A stretch of DNA of 64,000 nucleotides from Isoetes taiwanensis (Eukaryota > Streptophyta > Lycopodiopsida > Isoetales > Isoetaceae). Positions 33,170-43,580 of the stretch are shown piece by piece; position 1 is the first letter of the stretch, and the number at the start of each line of letters is the position of its first letter. The stretch is taken from positions 17,229,094 to 17,293,093 of the forward strand of contig JAJEKV010000025.1 in assembly GCA_021234155.1 (NCBI GenBank), written 5' to 3'. The position numbers and the translations under genes are program-made. Below the pieces are notes generated by a model that worked only from the letters and a program-made list of their open reading frames with translations, made no database searches and was not told where the DNA came from.

Positions 33170-33310
33170 GTATACAACCTCTGCATAAGGTCTATGATAC
33201 AGGTAATCGTGAACGTGTATACAACCCCTGATAAGGTCTATGATACAGTGGTAATCGACACGTATACAACCCCCATAAAGGTCTATACAACCCCCATAAT
33301 AAAAAAATTC
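33170..33310. repeat. 50-bp tandem repeat with CGTGTATACAACC
   Basis: About three decaying units share (C/A)CGTGTATACAACC, AAGGTCTATGATACAG and GTAATCG. They lie in the spacer between the orphan ORF and gene B. Confidence 0.75.
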
Positions 33311-33574
33311 CAGTTTACTAAAAATTTTCCCATTATAATGAAATTGTGCTTTGGAGGGTCTTTCCGCTTCATGAATTGCATTTGAATTTGAAAATGATGT
33401 CCTTCGGGCGGGACTTTTTTATGCCCTATTGTCCCTGTCCCTATCCAATTTAAACTGACATGCCGTGGGTAATTTGCTGTCCTTTCCACGTGCCCTGCAG
33501 TCACCCTCACACATATTCTCACGTGTCATTGTCCCGTATGTTCTCAAAGTGGGCGTGGCTATTTGGAGGAATGG

Positions 33575-33664
33575 GGAATATGCCGCCCGTCATAATGACG
33601 TCGGCCGTCATAATGATGCCGCCCGTCATAAATGCCGCGGCCATAAGGGCGAACCCTATAAAAA
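33575..33664 (+). promoter_or_regulatory. Putative gene B core promoter: CCGCCCGTCATAATG repeats and TATAAAAA
   Basis: GCCGCCCGTCATAATGA or close variants occur three to four times in tandem (33581-33640), followed by TATAAAAA at 33657-33664, 91 bases before the ATG at 33755. The distance suits a plant TATA box with a short 5' leader. The call is from position and motif only. Confidence 0.5.
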
Positions 33665-33754
33665 GCTAGGCGCCTTTTTTCTGATCACCACACGATTCCG
33701 CCGACTTGCACCCTCGCGAAAATTCGAGTGCCTTCAACCTTTTCGCGCGCCATC

Positions 33755-36700
33755 ATGTCTCGTGCCGCAGCCCTCAAAGAAGGTAATTTCCGCGATTTTG
33801 TTTAGCATAGCTATCATCATAGTTGCTACTATGTCTTTTTAGGATAGCTAGATGGTCGACAGGATCGCGACCGCGATAGTTGCGACCACGACCTTTCCTC
33901 TTTTTTGGAAGGTAGTGCTCACAACAATCGCGGCCGCGATTGTGGTGATCACTCTATATACAATGTAATACACACTGTTCGTAAGGAACGCGGCCGCGTT
34001 TCTTGCCAGCACAATGGTGAGAGAATGCCCTTTGCGACTTAGTTCTTACGTAGCTACTGATCAACCGGATCGCGGCCGCGATCTTTATGAACAACTTTTG
34101 CCAATAAGTAGGGTATCTAACCTGTGTTTGTATTGCTATTGCAGCACTAGAACTTTTCCGCGGATCCAATGTAGAACCGATCAGAATTGTAACACCTGAT
34201 AGAAGCCGGAAGTGGTGTCTGGAAATTTCGCAGGCCAAACCTCATGTGGCTGGAGACCGCCGAAAGGACTTGTGTTTGTTCTTCAGGACTGGCAAGGGTC
34301 CAGAAGATTACGAGCAACTAGGTATAGTTATATTGCTATGTGGGAAGGTACCAAAAATAATGTACAGGATGCAATAATTTGCAGCGTGGAAGATACTCAT
34401 CAGCTGCAGTTTGTTGAGTACGTTTTGCGATGGCAGAATTATGATCCCTCGATTATGATTGCGAGTAAAGTCAACAAACCTAAGAAGCGGCAAGGGATGC
34501 CCACCGGTGCAAAGGATTTGGGTGGATATTGCCATCATATGATTCCTTGAGTTTGTCGGGTATAAAGTGCAACAGGGATATACTTGTTGGATTTAGTATG
34601 TGCAGAAAGGGTCTTTCAGCTGATAAGAAACCTCCTTCTGCTGCTTTGAAGGCTACTAAGGACAACAAACTGCCTTCAAGAATGGACACCAACTGGCTCA
34701 GAGCTATTGCCAAGAAGAGATCTGTGGCCCCTCTGCAGGCTATTGGCGAACCATCCACTCCAAAGGATACTGTAGTGCCCATGGAGGCTATCCCCTCAGC
34801 AAATGTTGGTTGTTCTGCCGTAGTCAACCCTTCAGCTCCCATGATACTTTTGCACTAACTAGTGTAACTAACCTGTGATCAATTACTATTGCTGTCCATG
34901 CAGGAAATTAGCCACTTGGTCGCGCCCAGAAGAACTGTCAAACAAGAAATTCTTTATTATTTCTGGTAATCACAGCATTTTTGCTGCACAGTTTTTATGC
35001 ACTTGCATGGGCAATGTCGAACAAAGGCTGGAAATTGCGAAAGCATATGCAAAAAGAAGAAGAAGTGTGTTAAATGGTAACCTCTCCAACAAGGAATACA
35101 TTCAGATTTCTATACAGTGCAACGATGAAATCGCAGAAACAGTATACAAAGAACCCCTCATTGAAAAGCTCCAACAACTAAGAAACCAGCACAAGGCATT
35201 CAGATGTCCTCCACAAGGCCCAACAGGAACTGCAGTGACATCCGCCTGGAAGGTATGTTTTTCCGGTATTTTGCTCAGTAAAATCGCCGTCGCGATCCTA
35301 ACCAGCACTTCTGTGCAGGATTTTGTCGAGGTGGCTACCACAACTTTGAAGGTTAAGGAACTTAAGGATGAGAAGCAGTTCCTATTTATGCAAGAATCTT
35401 CATGGTCTAAACTCATAGAAGTTGTCAACAAATGGGCAAATCGAAAGCCAGGAGGAATTACCAGAGAAACTTTCAAAGGATTTTTTCAACAAGACATTCT
35501 TAAGAAACCTACGAGGAATGAACAATGCTGAGGTAAGCCAATTGATGGACGAAATCTTACAGGGCAAAGTTTTCTTGAAAGTGCAGCAAGGATATGCAGG
35601 ACGTTTTAATTGTAGTCAGAGGGCTCTAGACATCAGAACACTTTCACTCATGCGTCGTGAAGTGTTATCATATGCCAATTCTGTTTCAGAGAAGCTATAC
35701 AATAATTTTGAAGAGTTGGCTTCATGTTTTCCAGAGCTGACTGAACAACGACTCCTGGATATAGCAGACACGGATTTCGAATATGTTAAAGCGAACTATA
35801 ATAAAGAGGCAGTTCAAGGTAATCTTCCAACAGTTTTTTTGGAAGCTATTATTGCTATAATGAGGCCAGAAGAGGCCAAGAAAATGAAAGAGAAGCAAAA
35901 CACCGTGCAGCACGTCACAAGAACTGGCATCCTTGTGTCTGCACCGGTGTCAGAAAATGCCACATTGATTTTTGTTGACATGCGTTGTTTTACGACGCTG
36001 TGGGATGTCAAAAAATACACAGATTTTTTTAGCAGAGTTGCAGGCATGACACAGGCAAAAGTGTACCACATTGTCATGTTCCTCAGATCGGCACATTTGC
36101 CAAACTGTTTGTACAGTCAGAGCCAGATACAAGGTAGCTCCCATGTTTCCCTAGGGGCTTATGAAGAACAAGGATGGGAGAGCAAAAAAAATATAAAAGA
36201 ATTCCAGTATTATGTCAGCCATGTGACAATAAACAGAAGTGACGTTCGCGTGCTGCCCGTTAAGTCCAACTTAGAGCTACGACTGACTCAAGTCACTAAA
36301 GCACCGAAAAACACTCCTCTTCCAAAATATCCGATTACTGGTGACGAGGAGGTAGATATGAAAACAGAAAGAAAATATTTGGAGTTATTTACAGGTAAAC
36401 CCAAGTTCTCATGGGCAGCTATGGAAGGCGACTTCGTCCTCAAGAGCCAAGCAAAAACCTCTTATGTCTATTACATAGTGAAGGAGCTGGTTCCATTAGA
36501 AGGTTGCATTTTGGATTTCTTCTCAGGCGGAACTGCCTCAAGGGTAGCTTTGATGCAAGGAAAACGGAGTATTGCTTTTGAGTATGACGACAAGGTTTGC
36601 CGTTTCCTTAGATCTTTCTTCGAGATTCTTGAGAAAATGGCAAGGCCTGACAAGGAAGAGGAAGGTGATGGGTTTGAGCAAGGTGAAGAGCAAGGTTCCG

Positions 36701-37263
36701 ACATGCCGGATATTAATATAACACAGGGAACGGATCTCAGCCAGATGGATCAGATACTAGACGGCCTGGATCAGAAAAGTTTCGAAGAGAGGCTGCAGGA
36801 GACCCGGGCACTGATAGAGAAGACTGAGAAGGCACAGGCAAAACTAGATCCAACTTTCAAAAAGCTTGAAGCACTGAACAAGAACATGGACTCCTTAATG
36901 CCAATAATAACCAAGCAACTGGACAAGCCGATTCCTAATTTTGAGTACGTGGGAATGTCTGAAGGCGGCTCCAGAAGTGAGAGAACCTCTGCCGACCATT
37001 CACCAAAAAGACAGAAGCTGGTACCCTCTACTGAATATTCGTTGGCATTGCAGGACGAATTGTTAGATAGCGATAAAAGCTATGCTTCAGATATGTCAGA
37101 GCGTGTTAAAAATGCAGCACAGGCAATGGATGTTGACATGCCAGAAACAACTGGATATACAGAAATGGACCTGTCACAGACACTTGCTATTGGAAAGGAG
37201 CATATTGCAAGACTAGCTGCTCAATGTGGTGTTGATCCAGAGACTGTATTAGAAACTCAGTGA
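33755..37263 (+). CDS. Gene B: ParB-like plus amino-methyltransferase-like protein (multi-exon)
   Basis: Exon 1 (33755-33782, MSRAAALKE) has a GT donor in phase 1; exon 2 opens at 34145. The N-terminal domain (SVEDTHQLQFVEYVLRWQNY, DPSIM near 34380-34450; GWILPSYDSLSL near 34520) matches gene A. The exon 34904-35252 has the second half of the ParB-like domain (KKFFIISGNHSIFAAQ); the first half seen in gene A is missing. After an intron (35253-35318) follows a long open frame to the TGA at 37261. It contains LIFVDMRCFTTLWDV near 35970, where a catalytic DPPY would sit, and CILDFFSGGTASRVALMQGK near 36505, a motif I like beta-class N4/N6 methyltransferases. An acidic, coiled-coil-rich tail follows. 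Slips are needed near 34320, 34500 and 35460. It may be active or recently lost; the DPPY position looks degenerate. Confidence 0.65.
33783..34144 (+). repeat. Gene B intron 1 with four ATCGC-N4-GCGAT palindromes
   Basis: The intron follows GAAG|GTAATT and ends TATTGCAG. It contains ATCGCGACCGCGAT (33864-33877), ATCGCGGCCGCGAT (33927-33940), AACGCGGCCGCGTT (33987-34000) and ATCGCGGCCGCGAT (34069-34082), spaced 60-82 bases apart. Other copies of this family are at 35283, 37418 and 37525 around gene B and at 9000, 9080 and 9235. Gene A intron 1 carries the unrelated GGCGCC family at the same place. Confidence 0.85.
35253..35318 (+). other. Gene B intron after the ParB-like exon, with palindrome
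   Basis: The donor is AAG|GTATGT and the acceptor CTGTGCAG. The 66-base intron carries ATCGCCGTCGCGAT at 35283-35296. The exon ends match gene A on both sides (TGTAVTSAWK before; VEVATTTLKV after). Confidence 0.75.
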
Positions 37264-37417
37264 TAAAGCCTTCGCATTTGTGCTGGGCATTTTGTACAAA
37301 GTTTTTGTTAAAATATTGTGTTTACATTTTCACCTCTTTTTGGGTTCACTATGTGTTATACTTTTGTATTTCCTTGTTTTCTCAACATTGAATTGGATAA
37401 ACAAAGTAGTCTGGAAG

Positions 37418-37538
37418 ATCGCGGTGGCGATTCTGTACACCAGATATACATCCTCCAGACGGTACCTTGACCACGAAGCACACAATGTGCTATTTGTATT
37501 CTGCATTCACTTGTTTTCGCAAGAATCGCAATGGCGAT
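37418..37538 (+). repeat. Two ATCGC-N4-GCGAT palindromes downstream of gene B
   Basis: ATCGCGGTGGCGAT (37418-37431) and ATCGCAATGGCGAT (37525-37538) lie 155 and 262 bases after the gene B stop codon. The outer five bases on each side are perfect while the four central bases vary, as in the other copies. Confidence 0.85.
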
Positions 37539-37539
37539 C

Positions 37540-38060
37540 CTTACGACCATTCATGAAGCTGCTCAAACCCCTCGGTTACTGTTATGACAGCTTTGGGCTA
37601 CACGCCTGGTATCAAATTTTGGCGAGTGTTATTTTTTCAAACTGAACTTACAATTATTAACGCTTTATTTTGGACGAGAGGAATCATTTCTTACCATCCC
37701 CGGGGTGACCATGACCTATTCGTTGTCAAACGAGAAAACGAAATTTCTCTAATTAATGAAACCATGCTTTTAAGTCCAACGTGTTAACAAGGACTGCATG
37801 TCTTTCCTGAGACTATACAATGTCCTCTTCTTGCTCTAGATTTATAAAGCCTGATTAGTAACTCACATATAATATACGAAATGACAAAGAAAAAATACCT
37901 AAGTCTGGCAGTTGCGTTGAAGCCTGTTCTTCTTGACGACTTCCTCCATAATCTTGCTCCTTATGAACTTCTATTGTAAATAAATGTTTATGTTTGAAGG
38001 GATCATTTTTCATAAATCTGCATTACAAATGCACAAGCAATATTGCAAACTGGACATAGC
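37540..38060. other. No gene recognised
   Basis: AT-rich spacer between gene B and the fucosyltransferase relic. No frame with family signatures. Confidence 0.4.
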
Positions 38061-38065
38061 TTTTT

Positions 38066-39025
38066 TTGCAGAGGAATCCTTCACAAGATCAAGATTGCAA
38101 GTACTTGATTCACATGGAATGGGGAGAAGGCTTAGGGAACAAATTAATGTCCCTTGTTTCTGCATTCACATACTCCATAGCCACAAACAGAGTACTTCTA
38201 AATTCAAGAGGACATCTAGCTTCTTTGCTCTGTGCGCCTTTTCCTAAATCTTCATGGTTGCTGCCTCTTGGTTTTCCTTTTGGTGATGTGCATAACAACC
38301 CAACAATGGTAGGCTTGATGCAACAGATTTTAATGCCAGCACTATAGTTTTGCATTTAAGACACATACAACCTGGTCAGGACTTTTCACCACATCTTGAA
38401 GCCGAAGAAGGCAATCCTGCTGAGTACACTTTGAAAGAGGTACATAAGTACATTTGGCTACCAGTTTGGCATTCGAGACCATAGGACAGGAATTATTCAG
38501 ATGCCAGTAGTAGTAGCTGCTAAAAGCATTATGGATAAATTAGAATACCTTCCAAATCATTGTGGTTGCAAGGAGGCCATTGCCAAGAGGAGCATAGTTA
38601 TAGGATCAGCCAGGAGTGAGCAAAAGGGGGTGATTATAGACTTGACTGGTGTGATGGAGCTGAATGGCTTACATGTTTAAACACTTATGAAAAGGCGAAG
38701 TTACAAGTCTAAGAAGGTTCTTTTTTGTGGAACTATCCAGGAATTAAGTGAGGAAAACCATGCAGAGCCCAAGGGTAATATATCAACAATCTTTGTTCAT
38801 GAATCTGGTGGAGAGCTAAAGAGTTACTACAAGGCAAACTAGTTCTATCGAGGTAACAAAGATTCATTTACAGAGGCGTGGATCCTTTCCTTAGACATAG
38901 CCATTGTAAAGACCAGGTTTATTAACTCTGTAGTTCAAAAGTTCATCCCTGTGCCATACGATGATACAAAGATTCTAGGATATGTGCTAATTCAACCACT
39001 TACGGACCAACATGTAATATTTTGA
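38066..39025 (+). pseudogene. GT37 (xyloglucan-type) fucosyltransferase relic
   Basis: The opening frame reads CKYLIHMEWGEGLGNKLMSL, then SAFTYSIATNRVLL, then LLCAPFPKSSWLLP and FPFGDV. This is the N-terminal catalytic signature of plant alpha-fucosyltransferases of family GT37, Golgi enzymes that fucosylate cell-wall glycans. Later pieces fit the family in order: FGIRDHRTGIIQMP near 38470, KKVLFCGTIQELSEEN near 38715, FTEAWILSLDIAIVKTRF near 38870. Stops and frame changes separate the pieces, and the usual GYVAQGLGG motif is not found. No introns are evident. It is a decayed gene; the family call is secure from the first block. Confidence 0.7.
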
Positions 39026-39179
39026 CTGGTATAATAAGTATTAATAAGATTACTACAAAGATTTAAAAGTTATTAGTTACATTAGTGGTGTTCTCAAATT
39101 GGCAATCTCAAAGCAACACCCACTCTCTAAAGAAAGAATGATAGAAATATTAACTTAAATATAATCCTCATCCTCCTTT

Positions 39180-39600
39180 TCCTTCATTCCCTTTTCATGT
39201 GAATCCCCTCTTTCGAACTCAAATCCCCTTGTCTAGCTTTGATTACCCCATTTCTCCTCGTCCCCCCATTCTAAATTGCAATTCATATGCCCTCATTACC
39301 CTTACTAACCTCATCCCCCCTTCTATATTGCAATCCCCCATTGTAAATTGCAATCCCCTATTGCTCCCTCATTACCCCTACTAACCCTGGCTACCCCATT
39401 TCTCGTCATCCCCCATTCTTCATTTTTTTAGAGTAGAAATCCCCATGTTCTAAATTGCAATCCCCATATTACTCCTTCATTACCCCCAGTAACCACGATT
39501 ACTCCATTTCTCTTCATCCCCCATTCTTCATTTCTTCAAAAAAATCCCCATGTTCTAAAATTGCAATCCCCCATTACTCCCTCATTACCCCTACTAACCC
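39180..39600. repeat. Degenerate CCCCAT / TTGCAATCCCC tandem repeat
   Basis: Phrases ATTACCCC(T/A), CATCCCCCATTCT and TAAATTGCAATCCCC recur through the stretch. It resembles the 1.4-2.5 kb C/T-rich array in style but not in exact unit. Confidence 0.75.
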
Positions 39601-39624
39601 TAACACTATAAGGCGCAAGGGTCT

Positions 39625-39885
39625 TTTGTCACGGGCAAATATGTCACGCCAATAAAGTTTGTCACGTATTTTCATTTTGCCACTCGTGACAAAGGCAAAT
39701 CCTTTTTTGCAACTCGTGACAAAAATTCAAACTAAAAAAACCGTGGCAAAAGATTAAGATTTGACTCTCATGACAAATTATGTCACTTTCTTGTCACGCG
39801 TGATAAATATTTGTCATGCGTGACAAATTTTAATAACTTTTGTCACGCATGATAAACCTTTGTCATGCGTGACAAATATGTTCAT
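39625..39885. repeat. Cluster of GTCACGCGTGAC palindromes
   Basis: The palindrome TTTGTCACGCGTGACAAA and variants (GTCATGCGTGAC, GTCACGCATGA) recur about ten times as full or half sites, with AT-rich spacers. The most compact part is 39780-39880. It ends about 55 bases before an ATG at 39940 that opens a 62-residue frame of no known family. Confidence 0.75.
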
Positions 39886-39939
39886 TTCAGCTCCCTTCTT
39901 ATGCTCGTCTTCTCCTAGGCGCTCTGTTGGGCGCTTGGT

Positions 39940-40128
39940 ATGGATCCCAACCTTTTTAACAATTTGCCTCCTAGTACTAGGAGGAGGAGGATAAAAGAGT
40001 TGATAGATGCAGGTTTGCCCCCAGCCAGCGCAGCTGAGACACGTCGAGGACACCATGCTGGTGAGTTTGAACCTTGTTGGTGTCAGTCATATGTGGGGCA
40101 GCACAACCGGTTGGCTACTGAGATTTGA
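39940..40128 (+). CDS. Small ORF of unknown family (weak)
   Basis: The frame reads MDPNLFNNLPPSTRRRRIKE and continues for 62 residues with an Arg-rich start. It could be a short exon of a mobile element that the palindrome cluster introduces. No homologue is recognised, and the size makes chance possible. Confidence 0.2.
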   Translation: MDPNLFNNLPPSTRRRRIKELIDAGLPPASAAETRRGHHAGEFEPCWCQSYVGQHNRLATEI

Positions 40129-40374
40129 GCGACGTTTGCAGTCAAATGGTACTTATTGGGGCACTCCTGGAAGCTTTTGTAGGCGTTTTGATGTGCCCTA
40201 AAATCCAGCACCACTAGATGGGCAGGTTAGTAAATAATTTGATTTGTTATAGGTTTATTTTATTATCCAGCATGTTGGGGTAAATAGCTGTATTTTAGTT
40301 AAAGACATAGTCTTTTATTTAAAAAATATTCTATGGTTAAACAGACCTCAACACAACAAGCCACATATTCTAAA

Positions 40375-40450
40375 CGAGGTGCCGTCGGATTCGTCGATCC
40401 TATGACCCAGATCGTATGTTGGAGCCTGTTAGCACCTCTCGTTTCGCTTA
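40375..40450 (-). repeat. Fold-back repeat, second copy of 2157-2255
   Basis: CTAAACGAGGTGC opens and GCACCTCTCGTTT closes the element. The inner GATTCGTCGATCCTATGACC matches the reverse complement of the copy at 2.2 kb, except for a shorter left part. Confidence 0.6.
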
Positions 40451-41540
40451 TCTCTAATATATAATTGTAATAGGAGAGATAAGGGGCCAGCTTAAATGTT
40501 GTTTGTGAACATATATGTCTATGTTTAAGTTTGTACACGTGGATGCACCAAAAAATCTAAGAAGGTTGTACATCTAGCTTCTTCTAGAAGCGTCCGTTAC
40601 AATTCTAGAAGGATCTTCGATTTTATATTATGCATAATCCAACAACCTGGATCCGAGCGGCCGATAGGCGGAAAGCTAAAACCCTGGGCTGTGTTCTTGC
40701 TGGATTGAACAAAGTCAAAAGTGCAATTAAAAGCAGCATGTTCTTGAAGCCTTCGATTTGTGGGCAGATCTGCGGAGCAACAGGAGCAAAAAAAAAATAG
40801 AGCCATACTTTTCTTTTGGGGCCATCGTTTTCAAACCTCCAAGCCATCGTAACCATTGCAGTCTTCCTTTCTTGCATCCTTGAGCCAAGCAAGTTTTGCA
40901 AGCCCATATCAAGGCAAGAAGCTCCACCTTTTTTCTTTTTTTTTTTGGTTTTATGGAGGCAACGCAGAAGCATGGCATGGCAGAGGAGGATGGCATGTTC
41001 AGCTCTGTGGTGCGGTTCTGCGATTCAGGTTCTTAATTCTCATCCATATTTTTTTGCACACATTAGCTTTTCCATCACTTCTTTGCAGGAGCGTTTTTCC
41101 TCTTTGCTTGCGGTAGAGCTCAGAGACTAACAACGGTATGGAGCCTCAAGTAAGTTAAACTTTTCCACAGTCCAATTTCGAATGTTGTTTGCAAGAAAAA
41201 CAACTCAAAAAGAGGTCGGGATTCTTTCTGCTGCCGCAATTTTCGAATCATCTCTGGAGTGGAGATGGCAAGGAGTTTGTTCGGTAACTGCAAAGGAATA
41301 TTTGTCGAAGACCAATAACAACAGAATATTAGGAAGCCGTATATTAGAATATATGGGCCAACATATTAACCATGCTTTGGCAGATAAGTAGCCTAGTGTA
41401 AGACATGCCTTTTGAGAGCTATTGACATGCCTTTGAGAGCTATTGAGACAATGTTTCGTTTCAAAGAGAAAAGCAAAGTATGTCGATGATGCTGCATCTG
41501 CAAGGTTTTTGAGCCTTCTGGGATTCAACTCAAATGGTTA
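40450..41540. other. Region upstream of the FMN hydrolase relic; no secure exon
   Basis: Candidate short exons exist: MEATQKHGMAEEDGMFSSVV from 40953 before a GT, and a 69-residue open frame at 41182-41391. Neither matches the missing N-terminal part of the hydrolase. A 22-base direct repeat (GACATGCCTTTGAGAGCTATTGA and variant) is at 41404-41450. Confidence 0.35.
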
Positions 41541-41541
41541 G

Positions 41542-42220
41542 CTTGCTGGTTATGAGTATCTTGAAGGAATTGAGGAGCTTCTTCAACGACTTAAATTAGC
41601 AGGCTATAGAATGCATGCATTTTCAAACTACCCTGCATGGTAAGGGGTTCTTACTCGATTACCTAAGATCGGTCAGAAAAAGTAATATTGTCCTTGCTAT
41701 TTGCATTTAAGTATGCCATGATTGAGGAGAAACTAAAATTATCACAATATCTGTCTTGGACATTTGTTTCTTGCAACTCAGGTCACTACTTTTGCTTTTA
41801 CGTGATATTTGTTGACACTGAAAGATCAGTAAACTCATTATAATAACTCTGAGCTGTATGAAATGGCTACATACAGGTCTGCAGTCTGCGCAAACCAGAT
41901 CAAGAGGCATTTCTTAAAGCTGCAGACCACTTCCAATTGCATCCATCAAACTTCATCTTCATTGATGACCAGTAAGTTTTTAACAATTGACACCCAAATA
42001 GTCATATTGCATGAATCAATATGTTGTGCGTAGATTTATCAAAGTGATTTCTTGTGGTGAACTGCAGGATAAATATGTAGAAACAGCTATACAAGTAGGA
42101 ATGATAGCTATACATTTCAAGCACGTAGGAATGATAGGTATACATTTCAAGCACGCTAAAGGGTTGGAAGCTGATTTCTGTGCTCAAGGACAAAGTGCTT
42201 ATAATGTGATAAAATATTAG
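41542..42220 (+). pseudogene. HAD-family FMN hydrolase (chloroplast FHy-like) gene fragment
   Basis: Four exon-like blocks in order: GYEYLEGIEELLQRLKLAGY plus HAFSNYPAW (41542-41640); YAMIEEKLKLSQYLSWTFVS (41712-41781); RKPDQEAFLKAADHF plus FIFIDDQ (41877-41972); DKYVETAIQVGMIAIHF to the TAG at 42220. They match the plant HAD phosphatase that hydrolyses FMN: the motif II threonine/serine (FSNYP), the motif III lysine (RKPD) and motif IV (IDD). The exon with the catalytic DxDxT motif I was not found. Two donors (TGG|TAAGG and CAG|TAAG) lack one base for a GT with the right frame, and the last block has a 30-base tandem duplication (GGAATGATAGCTATACATTT unit). It is 5'-truncated and probably dead. 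Confidence 0.75.
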
Positions 42221-42719
42221 TAACAGTGTATCTGATATCTGGAGGTAACTCTCTATTTTGTCACAAGAAAATAGAGTTTATTAGTAAAGACAAATTTAAA
42301 ATTATTGTTGTGCAAGATAGTGGACACAATTCTATGTTTGGAAATGCACTCAATTCTTAAATATTCTTATCATGCTCATGTTCTTATAGATGTCATATAA
42401 TCTTCAATGCAAGAATTTGAATGCTGGAGTCATTTCTATGAATTCTTACCATGCTCATCTTCTTCACACATGCCAAATCTTTCAGTTTTCTCATTTTTAC
42501 CATTTCATGAATTTGGTCTTCCTTTATGTTCAAAATCAACAATGAATTGGATTGCGTACCTTTTGCAGGTATCATTTGTAGACTGCAAATTTGCAAGATC
42601 TTTAGAATGTATGAGGCGGTTTACAGTATGTTTCAGTGTTGGTGTAAACAAGTCATTCACGAGCCATGGGAAAATGTGAGTTGTAAGAGAACTTTTAAGT
42701 ATGTTTTCTTGAACTTCTG

Positions 42720-43020
42720 AATTGTTGGACGTGATTCAAAGCTCTCGCCTTGCTAGAATTAGACCTCATAATCTGGATTTGATGCATTCTTTCAAGAATG
42801 TTAATTTGCAACCTGATTCAACGCTCTCGCCTTGCTAGAATTAGATTTAACCTCATCATTGTAGCATTCCTCGGCATTTTTTGCAACTTGATTCAAAGCT
42901 CTCCCCTTGCTAGAATTAAAATTTAACCTCACAATCTGGATTTGATGCATTCTTTCAAGAATATTGTTGGCAGGTGCTCATCATTGTAGCATTCCTCGGC
43001 ATTATTTTGCACTCTTCAAT
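42720..43020. repeat. Partial tandem duplication of about 150 bp
   Basis: Blocks GATTCAAAGCTCTCGCCTTG, CTAGAATTAGA, GATTTGATGCATTCTTTCAA and CATCATTGTAGCATTCCTCG occur two or three times in order. No gene is seen in the surrounding 42.2-43.3 kb. Confidence 0.75.
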
Positions 43021-43339
43021 TTTCAGAAGTGTCTAGTCATGTTTACCAAATAACAAAGATTATCCTGTGAATGTGTACGGTGGGACCAATGCTAATGTAA
43101 ATGACTACATAATCAATAATAATATGGTTAGGCAAATTGAGTATTAACGTCAAGTAAAAAAAAAATCGTTCACATCTCCCAAGAAATCAATTGATCACAT
43201 CCCCCCAACAAAAGATTTTTGCACTTGATACTAACAAACATCCATTGCATAAGTAAATCAAAGTGTAAATCATGGTCTTCGGTTGTCTAATGCATAAGTA
43301 AACATTGTCAAAAATCAAGGTGTGAATTATGGGTCTCCA

Positions 43340-43580
43340 ATACTATAATGGATGTTACAAAGTGACACATAATGTAGACCAAAGAAGAAAAAAGAATAAG
43401 TGCTAATGGAACATGTAATATAGACCCAAAACAATCATTTAGAATACTTTCATGGTAGTCGTACACACTATTTAGACCAAAGAAGCAAAAGAATAAGTGG
43501 TAATGGATGTTAGGAAGTGACACGTAATATAGATCCAAAACAATTACTTAGAATTCTTTCATTGTAGTCGTACACAATTT
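43340..43580. repeat. Direct repeat of about 95 bp
   Basis: Two units share TAATGGATGTTA(C/G)(A/G)AAGTGAC, CATGGTAGTCGTACACA or ATTGTAGTCGTACACA, and AGACCAAAGAAG. Non-coding. Confidence 0.7.
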
